64,000 bases of DNA from Nectonema munidae (GCA_030549495.1 JAUIRK010000900.1:310001-374000); one strand, 5' to 3'; shown: positions 22,929 through 34,189, counted from the first letter of the stretch. Notes: a model not told the origin generated them from the sequence alone. A program made the numbers and translations.

Positions 22929-23210
22929 TTAAAAAAGTACAAATACGTAGCAAAAAGAAAAAAAGAAAGAAATAATAAAAGAGTTGTGAATGGTGGAAGA
23001 ACTCGAGTAATAGCGATGTCTGTTGTGATTTCGGTACATCGGAGGAGGTGGAGGCATTGGTCTATACTTCATATTCTTCTTATATTTATTCTTCTTCTTA
23101 TGCTTCTTGTATTGTTTATAGGCCTTTTTCCCTGCTTTGTACACCTTTTTCGCAGTAGCAGATTTGGACTTACTTCTTCTATTGCGGATAGCAAAGTTTT
23201 CTGTTGAAAA
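22929..23210 (-). CDS. Putative last exon of a small Lys/Tyr-rich protein
   Basis: The open frame reads on the minus strand from a splice acceptor-like TTCTTTTCAACAG ending at 23211 to the stop at 22929. The ~92 residues begin NFAIRNRRSKSKSATAKKVY and continue with KAYKQYKKHKKKNKYKKN. Then come a short Pro run (MPPPPPMY), an Arg/Tyr/Ser stretch (HRYYSSSSTIHNS) and a hydrophobic C-terminus (FIISFFFSFCYVFVLF). The basic body plus hydrophobic tail could be a tail anchor or a GPI-attachment signal. I do not recognise the family. The 5' exon is unresolved: an ATG with a weak donor at about 23258-23280 would fit the phase but gives no signal peptide. It could also be chance. Confidence 0.35.
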   Translation of the reverse strand, partial: FSTENFAIRNRRSKSKSATAKKVYKAGKKAYKQYKKHKKKNKYKKNMKYRPMPPPPPMYRNHNRHRYYSSSSTIHNSFIISFFFSFCYVFVLF

Positions 23211-23702
23211 GAATAAAACTATTTATTTTATTTATGTACATTGTACAAGTTAACTCACACTCAAAAAAAGCTTGAACATAGTGAAGTATATTTAATATAT
23301 TTCACTTTTAATCAACCAAGTAATGGCGATGTACAATTACTTTTTTTTAATAGAAAGTTTATATTTTTGCTTGATTATTGACTTTTAAATAATTATCAGA
23401 ATAGACAAATTTTGACGGAGGGGGGCAAATTTATTGCGAAATCAAAAAGAATATAGAAGAAAGAAAATAAGAATCCATAAAGTGGGGTCTAACAGCGAAG
23501 GTGAGAAATGAAGTTGTGATGCTTCTTCAGGATTTCAACAGCTCCCGGTTGGTAGACTATAAAAAAGGAAAATATATATCAGAGGTCTGGTAAGAATTTG
23601 GCGATGGGCGTATTTATATGTATTAACGATAACATCAACTTAGTACCTTCTAATGTTCTAGAATGTTTTGTTTCTTTTTTGTATGTGTTGTATGTGAGTA
23701 GG
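23211..23702. other. Unassigned stretch before the nested transposon cluster
   Basis: GACGGAGGGGGGCAAATTTA at about 23415 resembles hAT-type inverted-repeat sequence without a partner. A short open piece on the minus strand near 23490-23560 follows an acceptor-like TTTATAG but has no donor. Nothing firm. Confidence 0.35.
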
Positions 23703-25690
23703 CATAGGCGCCGACAGGATTATTTACAAGAGGGGGGGGGGGATTTTTTTTTGATTCGATTTAATGATTTAGTTATTCTTTTAACTAAAAATGATTCTGT
23801 ACTACTGATGAGAAGAATTGTTTTTTTAGTCAGAAGCGGTGTTACATAACTTACATTAGTAACGTTACGGTTTTCACCTATAAGATGATTAAGAGATTAA
23901 GAAGGATTATATGAGTCTTTCCTCTAAAATTCTTTATCTTAATTTCAAGCTCAATTAGATCTGCTGCTTTAACCTTCGGACTACGGACATATGGCATTTT
24001 ACTCCACGGCTATAGTTTGTAAGATATAACAAAAAACTTTCCCATTATGCAAAAATTTTAACCAATATGTAAAAAAATTATAAAATTATGTCAATGTAAG
24101 GATTTCATTATTTAATTTAAAGGCCCTACAGTTTTTGAATGAAAGCATAAAAGGCCAAAAATTGTAAAAATTATAAAAAGAAATTTTGAGATGGCGTTAA
24201 AAATTAAAATTATTTTTTCCTAAAATATATTTTTTAATTTTGATTTATAACAAAAAAAGAGTATAAAAAGTGCAATAAATTTAGTAAATTAAAAAAATTT
24301 CCTATTTTAAGGTTTTAAGAATAAATAGTGGAGAAAATGCAATTTTATTGAAGCAGAAAAAAATTTAAGCTAAGCATTGAGAGCAGGAAAGTTTTGAATG
24401 TGTTTTGCAAATAAAAAAAGACCATCCTTCACACTTTCGCGTTGTTCTAGTTTTCTTAGGTAGATAAAAATAACAAAATCCTCTGAGAGAGCTTGAAGGT
24501 TGATGCTCTTTTTCAGGCGAAAAACCGTAAAAATTCAAAAGGGATTTTACTTTTGAGTTGATCTGGGGAGTTGAAGCTCTTATTTTCATTGAATCACTAG
24601 CCAAATAAAATGCAAGCTTTTTTAAAAATGTTTTTCTACCATGATTAACATTGGAAGAATGACTTTCAGAGGAGTTAAATCGAGTGATAATATATGTATT
24701 TAAGCAGGAAATATCAAGGTAGTTAGAAAATACAGCAACTGTCCACCTTCTACATGGCTTATATGTACGGAATTGTCTGACCATTCGATTCGCAACATCT
24801 ACACCACTCTTATTTTTATTATATTCCAACAATGGCGCCGGTTTACGATAAATACTAGAAATTTCAACTCTTTTTCTGTGTTGTGAGGAAAACACATAGA
24901 CAACTTTGAAGTTTTTTGCGCATGCTTTCGAGGAATGTAAGCAGAAAGTGAGGCTTCTTTACAATAAATAATTCTTGATTCACATTCCTGAAGTTTTAGA
25001 CTCTTTAGGTAATTAGGTTTTAAAATGTTAGGAATAAACTTCCTTGCTGCCATGGCTGTTCCACAAACAGTATATTTTCTTTCGAGGGCCCATTTAACTA
25101 TATTATATGATGTAAAAAACCTATCACAAAAAATTCCAGATCCTTGAGGAAGATTACAAGCAGTAATTAACCTTTTCATGATACAAAATGATGAAAAGTA
25201 ATCTTTGTCAGGAAGCCCTGAAACATACAACTCAGTCTTTAGGTAATAAAAGTTCCTAGAGTCATTAAGATGATAGAACTTGAATGCATAATGACCTGGC
25301 TTTTTTGGATCGTAGATCTTGATATTGGATCGTCCTCTAAAGCTTACCAACTGCTCGTCAACGGTAACGTTTGCATCAGGAGTCCAAAATTGAGAAAATA
25401 TATTATAAAAGTGAGTATGAATATATCGGATGGCTGAAATTTTGTCATTGGGATCTCTAAGACTCTTGTCGTCAAAACAAAGAAAAACGCTTATCAATGT
25501 AAACATATCCCTTGCGAGAGATGCTTTTAAAAAAGGAACTCCATAATTGTCATTAAACAGGTCACTTACTTTTATCCTTTGATCCATGTTTTGGCCCAAA
25601 TAAATCAGACAAGAAAAATAGGTTATTATATGGTGAACCTCAAAACATTCATAGCAATATTTTAGATAAGCATACTTTGGTCTCTCTTTT

Positions 25691-26983
25691 CTATAAAGCA
25701 AAAGAAATCAAAGATAAAATACTACTTTACGACATTGTTTATTGTGTGTGTGTGTGTGTGCTTACTTTAAAAAAAATTGATTTAAAAAATACTCATTTAC
25801 TTTTTTAGAAAATGACCTAGATTATTACTAATCACTAAATTTGATTATTTATCTATATTTATTTTAATTATGATATACTTTTCTTTATATAAATCATTAC
25901 ATTTCTGTTTTTTTGTAGTGTCTACACACGATAGCAATATATATATATATATATATATCTCATAACCTGTACGGTTGAACGCGGGTAGACAACTTGCGTG
26001 TAATCTCCAACCCGTATATTACGATGATTCTTCTCCAACCTGTATTCTACGATGATTCATCTCCAAACTATATACTACAATGATTCATCTCCAACCTGTA
26101 TACTACGATGATTCATCTCTAACCTGTATACTACGATGATTCATCTCCAACCTGTATACTACGATGGTTTCTATTCCATGTACAAATAACTAGGGAGACA
26201 ATGTTCAATTTTATGTTCACATTCTGCTAGATGTAAGATTTGATATACCTCATTCGGGGAGACGATGGTTCATAAGTTATTACCTATATACATTATACCT
26301 GCAAATAATCAAAATAAAATTCTGTAATCAAAGAATCGAAAAATATTCTTTAAAAAATCAAAAAATATCAAACTTTCTGTTCATATTTTGCTACCTCATA
26401 CGATGTTACAAAAGTTATTACCTATACTTTGCAATTTGCACGATTTTAAATATTATATTTGTCGAATAATCAAAGAATCTTGCTTTCTATCTCCTCTTGC
26501 TTTTCTATACGGAAGCCTATTTTATGACTAAACATAAAGCATAAAGTTCATTTGCTTTTAATTTTTGAAATCTTTATCTAAATAAAAGTCTTAAGATAAG
26601 GTAACCGCTTTTCATCGGCATCTGAAGAAGGGGACCTAGGCCTAACTCAATTTCCCTTTTTCCTCTATGAAAACTTTTCAAAATATTTTAACAAATTTTC
26701 ATTGTTTTTTTGATATTTGAAAGTATTTAATACAATATCAATAAATATCTTCATTTTGATAAATGACCTAATAATTATATTTTGAACTGAAATAGAAATT
26801 TCAAAAGAATTTTTACCCCCATCTATTGATTTTAGATCACCACTGCCGCTTTTAACTTAAGAATTTTTTTACCCTAAAGCTAAAATTACTGTTAGCTGAT
26901 TTAAAAATAATATCTTAAAAACAACATAAGGATAACAGCTAGCTTTTTGATATGAAGTTAAATATCAAAAAATGGAAACTTAC
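25691..26983 (-). other. Intron of the piggyBac transposase gene
   Basis: Donor GTAAGT at 26983-26978 and acceptor TTTATAG ending at 25691, read on the minus strand. The 1293-base intron is phase 2 and restores a codon that fits the transposase alignment. It contains a TG microsatellite (25743-25760), an AT run (25938-25958) and the 28-bp minisatellite. Confidence 0.75.
26004..26171 (+). repeat. 28-bp minisatellite, six units
   Basis: Six head-to-tail copies of TCTCCAACCTGTATACTACG plus ATGATTCA, starting at 26004, 26032, 26060, 26088, 26116 and 26144, with 1-5 changes each. It lies inside the intron of the piggyBac transposase gene. Confidence 0.9.
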
Positions 26984-28249
26984 TCGTAATTTAAGCGCAT
27001 CTTTAGCTTTGTCATATTAAAAATGTAAAAAATAATTTCTTGAGTAAAAAAAAAGTTAAAAACTTTCATCAAGTCAGTTTCACCCACGGCTTGACCTTTT
27101 GGTCCAGGAGGCAAAGATGCTACATCTCGAATATTTTCCGAACATGATCTTCCTCTTGAGTCTATGAATGGTTCCCAACTATAATCGACTCTATCGGAAG
27201 AAATCAAATTTTCATCAATTTCTTCATCAGAGTGCGAATAACTACTACAAGAAGAGCTTACAGAAAAAGATTCTTCAGAGTCTTCAAAAAATGTTGATGT
27301 GCTATGATCTGAACTCATTGGAAATGAACGAAGAAAATGAAAGCAAATGAATATTGAAATTTAATATTCGTGAAATGAATCGATAAACAACATAAGCGTG
27401 CCTCATCTATCAACATTCAAGGTCGCGAACACTATATACTGCGTACATCTAATATTTTTATAAGAGGTTTGAAATATGCGTATGCAATACATATTATGAT
27501 ATATATTGCCAATTCAGAGAAAAAACAACCAATTACAATAACATTTTCAATAAATGGAAAGTCCAAAAACGTTCCGAAATTTTTTATTGCTTCAGCTAAT
27601 TTCTAAAACGTTCCCAAAATTTTTATTGTATCAGCACAAATATAACAGCGTCGTGATATAACGATAATCCTCACTGGTTTTATGTTGTAACCATTTTTTA
27701 GTGTATTTGTCACATTTCACTGTCATGCCCACATATGTGCCAATCCTCATTTGATATTTTATAAAATTATCTTAAGGCAATATGTGCACTAAAAAAAACA
27801 AAATATAATATTCAATATATTTTTTTACAGCTCTAAAATGCCCTAAGAATTTAAGTTTTTGTATTAGAGGGATATTCTAAGGTAATTTACTTCGTATTCA
27901 TACATGGAGTAAAATGCCATATGTCCGTGAACTACGCTATATCAAAATTGTCCGTGAACGGAAGGTTAAATATGTTTTTCCCCATTTTATAGATTTTTGC
28001 TGAACAAATTATACTTTATTTATTATTATGTAAAAGGTTATATTTTACTACAGAAATAAATCCTTTATTGAAAAATGCATCACAAACAAAAATAACAGAT
28101 AGCTTATGAGGAAAATAAAGCTTTTATAAGAAAAGAGAACGTTTATATGAATATACATACATAAAAAATATCCCTTGGAGGGCAGAGCTGCTTCTATTGG
28201 TCAAAAGGAAACTGAAGTCCTCTTCGATCTGTTCCGAATTTGCTTACAA

Positions 28250-30135
28250 TTATTTCATGAAATGTTGTCTTTCTTCAGTAAATTTTCTTCTATGTACGCT
28301 AAGTATGCATAGGCCAGAAAGTGATATAGTTGATCTAATCCACGTCTTTACTCGCCGAAGGGTACTGAAAGATCTTTCTACGGTGAAACTAGTCACAGGT
28401 AAAGTTAATAGAAAGCACTCCTAACTGATGAATAAAAATCTATATAGTTCTCAGCATATTCTTTACTGTAGATGGTTTGTGTCTTTGAAGATATTGACCA
28501 ATAATCAAATCAGCTTAAAGCATCAGTTTCAAAATTTTCAAGTTGATATGTTTTGGAAATTTCAACCATTTTTTCAATATAGATCTTACGTGAGAGCTTT
28601 TTCATTTGAGATGAATGAAGGAGGAATAGACTGAATTGTAGACTGTTTTTTCAGGGAATCTGGATTTTAGTGAGCTAATGAGAGAGTCAATGTATAGAAT
28701 ATATACACTCATTCGAAAATAGTGTTCAATATTGTTAGTTTGCAAGTTAGTTCTATGAGTTTGCCTGTTACATTGACGTGGAACATGGAGTTCAATGTTT
28801 AAATGCTCTGATATTTCTGTTACTTTTTCGAATATGTCCATTTTAAAGTGTTCTTCTGCTTTGCTTCGATGAGTGTGAATTATAGCCAGTAAGTTTCGAA
28901 CTTGTTCATGAACCTGAGTTAAATCTATCTGAACTGCTTGTAGAGCCTGTATTATCGGTTCAAGAACAGCAGAATAAAAAGATATTATCTTCAAGCTAAA
29001 TAGAAAAGTTACAGAGGAACATGCACACAACAAATGATACGCAGTTTGTCTTCCGTCTCCTTTTAATGTAGTTGAACAGTGGTCTAGGCCATCATAAATT
29101 TCCTTAGAATTTGCTGAAAACACCCGAATGCTTATATATTCACTGGTCCAACGTGTTTCTGACAATAAAGAGAGATTTGGAACCAGTTTTCTTCTATAAA
29201 GACTTTCTCGGAAAAATACTTAGTTGATTTAACAGTGCATATAGCATTACGAATCGCTGAAACCGCATTTAGGTCATTTACTGTCAGATTGAATCGATGA
29301 GAAGCACAATGTCCAAAAACAGCCTTTGGATATAAACTTTTAATTTTTGCTTGAACCCCATTCTCAATTCCAGCCATTGTAGAGGAGCACCCATCATATC
29401 CTTGACCAAGAATTATTTCAAGATTAAGTCCAAACTCTCTACATTGATGCAATATTGCTTTAGATATACCTGATGCGCCCATATCACCCAGTGGTATGAA
29501 ACCAAGAAGCTCCCCACGTATGATCACTTGTTCATTGGCTGTATCTACGAAGCGTACTCCAAGGGATAGTTGTTCGGTACCGGAAATATCTGAACTTTCA
29601 TCAACAAGTAGTGAAAATCCAATAGCATTCTTTGCTTGCTTAACAAGATCATTTCGAATAAGTTCTTCTGAAATATTTATTCGTTTTGAATTTGATGGGA
29701 GATGTAGCGAGCATTTTTTGGCAGAACTTTCTAAATGAGTTTTTAAGACATCATCTCCAGCTTCTATTCTGAAATTTAAAAGCTCGTGAAAATTTCCTAT
29801 GATGGACTCTTTTCTTCTAATTGCAATATCATTTGTTGCGCAAAACAAAATTCAAGATAATATAGAAAATAATATTCCTCGATTTTTAACAACGATTTGA
29901 TTTATTTTGGTGTTTAACTGACATAAAATTTCTTTTTGCAAATTTTTCATAACAGAAAAAAAGTTTTGTGCATCAATCTGTGAATTTTTATGCCATTCGC
30001 TAGCGGTGTGATTTTTTGCGTGCTCATTAAAGTCCTTGTATTTCGTTAAAGTACCAGTTATAAAAGCACCCTGAAAACCTCTATGAACTGGTTGAGGAAA
30101 TAAAATACACGGTATACAAAGAGCCCCTTTCAATT
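28250..30135 (-). pseudogene. hAT transposase, main part (TTF zinc finger to dimerisation)
   Basis: This is the body of the transposase of the surrounding hAT element, of the ZMYM1-like TTF-zinc-finger/DUF4371 type. In order: KGALCIPCILFPQ and HAKNHTASEWH (TTF zinc finger, 29852-30133); the catalytic region 29132-29848, with FSLLVDESSDISGTEQLSL giving the first Asp, ILGQGYDGCSSTMAG the second and FGHCASHRFNLTVND the His block; SETRWTSE just after; a long helical region at 28602-29165; and, near 28300-28412, LPVTSFTVERSFSTLRRVKT, the hAT C-terminal dimerisation motif. The pieces lie in different frames and at least three breaks separate them, so it is inactive. The N-terminus is displaced to 32450-32745. 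Confidence 0.85.
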
Positions 30136-30141
30136 TTGATT

Positions 30142-32036
30142 TTAATTTTTTCTCAAATTAGGAAAAAGCTTTCTCTCTTGTTCTACCAACTGTAAAATTT
30201 TTTGATAACTGTTTTCAGAACGAGCGGATTCTAAAAAGTCCAAACTCACCTTTACACCACGTTCTGCGCAGTCATTCGTGACATTAATAGCCCTTATATT
30301 ATTTATAGCGGATTTGTATGTTTCATCTTTCTTCCAACTATTAACATTTTTTGCCAGAAATTGGGTGTCTATTTGAAGAAGGTGAAAGAAGTACCAGGAA
30401 TCTAAAGATACAAAATCAGCAAGTACGGATTTAAGTGTTATTGTAGAAGGAAATTTGGGCTTTCCAAAACCAGTTCCAAAACGCTCTTTTGGAAACCGAA
30501 GGTAGTCTGTTGGCTTGAGAAAAAGAAGTCTATCCGCTATCTTGCGTTTTTCTTTTTTTGGAACACAGCTGGAAAATAGCGCAAGGGGTATCATTTCGGC
30601 AGTTAAATACCATAAATGCCGACTAAAAGCTTTTATTGCACTTCTAGAAATAATTGGTTGAATATCTTCATAAATAATCAAACGTTTGTACATCAAAAGA
30701 TCATTCCAAGCAGCATCAGTGCTACAGCTAGATTGTATCCACCATGAGCTATATATGAGTGTAACAAAAACTACAAAGTCTTTAATCTTGGAGCTTGTTG
30801 TTTTGTTGTGATTGTGCCAGAAGAAAGTTTAGCTATATTTTTTTCAAGTAATACAAGTTTAATGCTATACAACAACTTAGCCATCCATCTGGCTCTATGT
30901 AGTGCACCAGGTGTTTTGAATGAAGTTGCAGAAGTGTAAGAATTATCCAAGTACGTTTTACACAATTGCAAAAATTCTCGATAATCTTCTCGCTTTGAGT
31001 CTACACAGGAGTGCACTAGTTGTAAGGCCATTGCTCTCCATTTCAAAATATAAGACCGGACATCATCAGAATACTCTCTGAGGTCAAGCCGAGAAAGTGT
31101 CTCTTCGTTGTGTGGCTGTAATAAATTCCAATTCTTTCTTAAGCGTTCAAAGACAATAATATCTGGAGATTTACAAGTTTCAATTTTTAGATCATTAAAA
31201 ATATGAGATAAAATGACTTCACCCACATGATGTCAACATCCTGACCACAACAATGCTCGATTTAATGTTTGCTGAATTTGTATGCATGCCGCGGTTATAC
31301 GTCCAGTATTACTTGCTGTAGTATCAAATACCATGTTGCAAACTGAATTAGCGCAATTCCATCTATGTAAAAGATTAGGAACAAGTTTCGTAGTAATCTC
31401 CCCAATCTTACAAGTCCCTGATCTATAACTTGGTACTCCTAGAAGCTTTATTTCATCAGAATCCCCTACCATCACAACAATTCGTTCCTCTTTGTTATGC
31501 TGACTTTTAAGAGTTCGCATTAATTTTGAATCCCAGTGAAGAGAGCATAGCTTAAGTGGTTTCCGTTCTTTTTGACAAATTTCAGAAACTTTGTGTCTTA
31601 CAAGGCGTCTTGATTTATCTGCTTGAGAGTACGACGTTGAAACATTTGAACTGTCTCCACCTGATTCTTCAATTAGTGTTTTAGTGAATACAGCCTGTTG
31701 ACTTGGTGTAATTTTTAATCGGGTTGCTAATGAAATCAGCTTTGCTGATTGAAGAATATTGTGAGGAATAAAAGCTTTTGTACCTTCGCGAACACGTCGG
31801 TGCTTTCTTTTTATTCTTTTGGGTGTAAAATCTTTTCCTGCATCTTTGTCAAGATCTTCATAATCACTCTCTGTTTCCCACGCTAACTTTTGATCAAGTC
31901 TATTTGTTTCAGCTCGTGCATTTTCGCGCCTTTTAACTTCATTCAATTGTCTTTTTTCTTTTCTTTTTTGTTTTTTATCTAGCAGAGTATCAACACTACC
32001 AAAACTTGCTACTCGATCAGTTTGCAAACAATACAA
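30142..32036 (-). pseudogene. Transposase-like protein, unclassified RNase H-fold family
   Basis: Three open pieces, 31233-32036, 30771-31226 and 30142-30696, read as one protein on the minus strand. Order: a Lys/Arg-rich N-terminus (DKKQKRKEKRQLNEVKRREN), KLCSLHWDSKLM, IVVMVGDSDEIKLLGVPSYR, CNMVFDTTASNTG, then HVGEVILSHIFNDLKIE, GALHRARWMAKLLYSIKL, AFSRHLWYLTAEMIPLALFS, and a basic end QERKLFPNLRK. I recall relatives of this type in many invertebrate genomes as uncharacterised proteins. DTTASNTG followed by an H-H/E block resembles the hAT ATDGA...H pattern and suggests a DDE enzyme, but this is inference. It is split in two places and lies inside a hAT element. A related, more decayed piece is at 43980-44330. 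Confidence 0.65.
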
Positions 32037-32451
32037 AAAAGTTTTGAAATATTAAAGTATATTAAAAATAAATAAGTTTATATTTAAACATTGTATTTGG
32101 TATATAATGTAAAAAATCATACTTCAAGAATAGTGAAAATATATAAACAGCAATTAAAACTCCATTTTATATGTATGACAAATGCTTTATAAATGTTAAA
32201 AAAAACTAGTAAGAGCAATGAGATTGAGCATTGTATGTCTACAATTATTTCCGGTATTGAAAAGATGATAAAAATAACATAAGCAAAAAACACTCAAATT
32301 TTTCATTTTTGACAACTAAGATGAACCCCGTGCACCCAGTAAACATATTTAATTTGATGAAAATTTTTTTTCAGTATTCTTTTTTCATGTATTGACACAA
32401 TATAAGAGTAAGGACAGGTAAAATTGTTATCATAAGGGCGTTGTGGGCACC
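32037..32451. other. 5' part of the inserted unclassified element
   Basis: This lies between the unclassified protein and the point where hAT coding resumes (~32452). On the minus strand it starts GGGTGCCCACAACGCCC and also holds GGGTGCACGGGGTTCATC. No terminal inverted repeat partner could be found at the other end of the insertion near 30142. A short ORF here (32303-32485) spans the junction and is not supported as a gene. Confidence 0.4.
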
Positions 32452-32745
32452 CTAAACCAAGGAGCATATTGAGCCAGCCATGCATGTCGAAAACTCCTTT
32501 TATTGTTTTCTGTAATATCTTTTTTTATAGTTGTAGTTCTTCTTTGGCTTATATGCATCAGTCATGAGAAGAAGTTTTAAATCGTTACCTATTAATTTGC
32601 AGTTGAGATAATTTCCAATATCAAGCTCATTTGATGAGGATGATGAACATGTTTTTGTGCTCTGAATTTCACTTGCGCTTGTGCTCTGAATTTCACTTAC
32701 AGGGCATTCAAAGGTGGAACTGAATTCACAGGTTTTATGTTTTTT
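32452..32745 (-). pseudogene. hAT transposase N-terminal fragment
   Basis: Read on the minus strand: CEFSSTFECPVSEIQSTSAS, then NELDIGNYLNCKLIGNDLKL, then DAYKPKKNYNY, then RSFRHAWLAQYAPWF. This is the usual start of TTF-zinc-finger hAT transposases (DIGxxI, then WKPxxxYxFP, then RxFxxxWLxxYPWL). The next expected block, GALCIPC, is found 2.3 kb away at 30133. That shows the unclassified transposase segment sits inside the hAT coding sequence. Confidence 0.65.
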
Positions 32746-33499
32746 ATTTCTACCGCTATCATTCCCATCTTTATCTTCTATATTGGGCTGCCTTTGATAT
32801 TTAAAAAATTTTGGGTATATCCATTATCGAATTACATGTAGATAGTTTCTAAAACTAACAATTTTCAAACACTTTAAAATTGCGAAATAAATGTAAAATG
32901 ACGCAGAAATGCAGCCAATTTCAAACACAGTTCACCATCACAACGAATAATAAAATAAATGTATCTGAAGCAAAATATACTTTTAAATTAGCTGATTCAA
33001 AACGTTGCACAAGCCTACTGAATATTTATAGGTATGAAACAGTTGCATACTGAATACATATTCTTTGTCGATGAAAGGTGACAAATATTTTATTCAAAAA
33101 ATTAAGAAAAAGAAGAAAATACCTTAAGCGATTAAAATAATACAAATATCCTTGAGCAAAAAAAAGAAGTAACCATATTAAAATAGTCATATGATATTGA
33201 AGCGCAAAAATAATTAAATGAAAAAGAAAAGGAAAAACTATGCGTGAAGAACAACAATGTCAAAAGAAAGACAGTGAAGCATTTTGTTGTTGTGCTAAAA
33301 GAAAAATGGAAGTAATGTAATATAAAGTAATAAAGATAATCTCATATCATTAAAAAGCGCTCAATTAATCATTCCTCAAATACCTATAAATAGCAACAAA
33401 ATTCAGAGAATACAATTTCAGTGAAGGAAGAAAAATAATATCAATTATTAATAAAAGCCATTTTTGTATAATATTTTTCCCGAAATCTTTACATTTCCA

Positions 33500-33555
33500 G
33501 AGGAGGGGGGGGGGGGCAAGTGCCCCCGTTTTGCCCCAATGTGCCGGCCCCCATG
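33500..33555 (-). repeat. G/C-rich terminal region of the hAT element
   Basis: The minus strand starts CATGGGGGCCGGCACATTGG and runs on to GGGGGCACTTGCCCCC, a short palindrome often seen in subterminal hAT sequence, then an 11-base C run. Paired with CATAGGCGCCGACAGG at 23703. Confidence 0.6.
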
Positions 33556-33675
33556 TGAGCTTAGGATCAAAGATTATTGGACGAATTTTGGGTGTTGGTT
33601 TGTGACTATTATTTTGAGCTTCAGTTTTGTGTTTTCTTGTGTGAGTAATCATGATGGTGATTTAGTTATTTTAAG

Positions 33676-33760
33676 CAGGGGCCTCATTTTAAGGGGGGAC
33701 GAGGGGACAAATCCCCCCTATTTTTGAAAAAAAAAGGAAAAATCCCCTCCACTTTTTGAA
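33676..33760 (+). repeat. Possible second hAT-type terminus
   Basis: CAGGGGCCTCATTTTAAGGG leads into a G-run, then AAATCCCCCC and AAATCCCCTCC. This resembles a hAT terminal repeat plus subterminal palindrome, but no opposite end or target duplication was found. Confidence 0.3.
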
Positions 33761-34189
33761 AGAAAATACGATATTTTTCACAGTTATTTTTATATACATA
33801 AATAGAAATTGACACAGCATATATATGAAGGAGTTATATTTTAGATCTTGTATGCATATACACATCATAAAACATGTCATGTGAATATGTGATGCCTATA
33901 AAAATGTCTAAATGTGTTTCTTGTGAAGACGATTTAATATTTGTTTTGAAAGATGTGAATATATATATTCAATTATCTGTGAAATGTCTGAATTGGACAA
34001 CAGTGAATATTCAAGATTGATTTAGATATGGGAAAAAGTATATATTTTTTTAATATTTATATTTAAAAACATAAAAAAGTATTAGTTATTACGAATGTGT
34101 CGTTTAATTTTTCCTAAATCTAATTTTGTAAGTTTTAAAAAATTTTGTTTTCAAGAATGTCTCTCCTACTTTTAAGATATCAGCGAGGC

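Larger units (their letters stand above)
24365..27318 (-). pseudogene. piggyBac transposase, two exons, one frame break
   Basis: Exon 1 (26984-27318) gives the acidic N-terminus (MSSDHSTSTFFEDSEESFS), the conserved ASLPPGPKGQAVGETDLMKV region and FNFFFTQEI. The minus strand then reads GA|GTAAGT, a consensus donor. The acceptor TTGCTTTATAG|A at 25691 joins in phase to give Glu and then KERPKYAYLKY, which continues the family alignment. Exon 2 holds the first catalytic Asp in VDEQLVSFRGR and the second in FCDRFFTSYN. Near 24900 the frame shifts by one, and the next open piece carries the third Asp in KSGVDVANRM and a Cys/His-rich C-terminus (CEGWSFFICKTH, CSQC). The enzyme would cut and paste DNA at TTAA. 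The shift probably kills this copy. Confidence 0.88.
23969..27969 (-). mobile_element. piggyBac element, complete from TTAA to TTAA
   Basis: The left end is TTAACCTTC followed by ACGGACATATGGCATTTTAC. The right end, in reverse complement, has the same TTAACCTTC and the same 20-base block, but with 26 extra bases between them that hold a further partial repeat (GTTCACGGACAATT). Such asymmetric ends are typical of piggyBac. TTAA at 23969-23972 and 27966-27969 is the target duplication. The element encodes a spliced transposase on the minus strand with one frame break, so the copy is probably inactive. It sits in the 3' untranslated part of the surrounding hAT element. Confidence 0.92.
23703..33555 (-). 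mobile_element. hAT element carrying two nested insertions
   Basis: The left end (plus) begins CATAGGCGCCGACAGG and the right end (minus) begins CATGGGGGCCGGCACA, matching at 11 of the first 14 bases. Both lead into G-runs, as in many hAT ends. Left flank TGAGTAGG and right flank TGAGCTTAGG resemble a decayed 8-bp target duplication. Inside lie hAT transposase pieces on the minus strand, N-terminus at the right and C-terminus at the left. They are split by the piggyBac element (23969-27969) and by the unclassified transposase segment (~30142-32450). Subtracting both leaves about 3.5 kb, the usual size of an autonomous hAT. The boundary call rests on imperfect repeats. Confidence 0.65.

Noticed and set aside
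28197-28634. Plus-strand ORFs near 28.2-28.6 kb
   Set aside because: The minus strand of the same stretch encodes the hAT dimerisation motif; the plus-strand ORFs are shadows.
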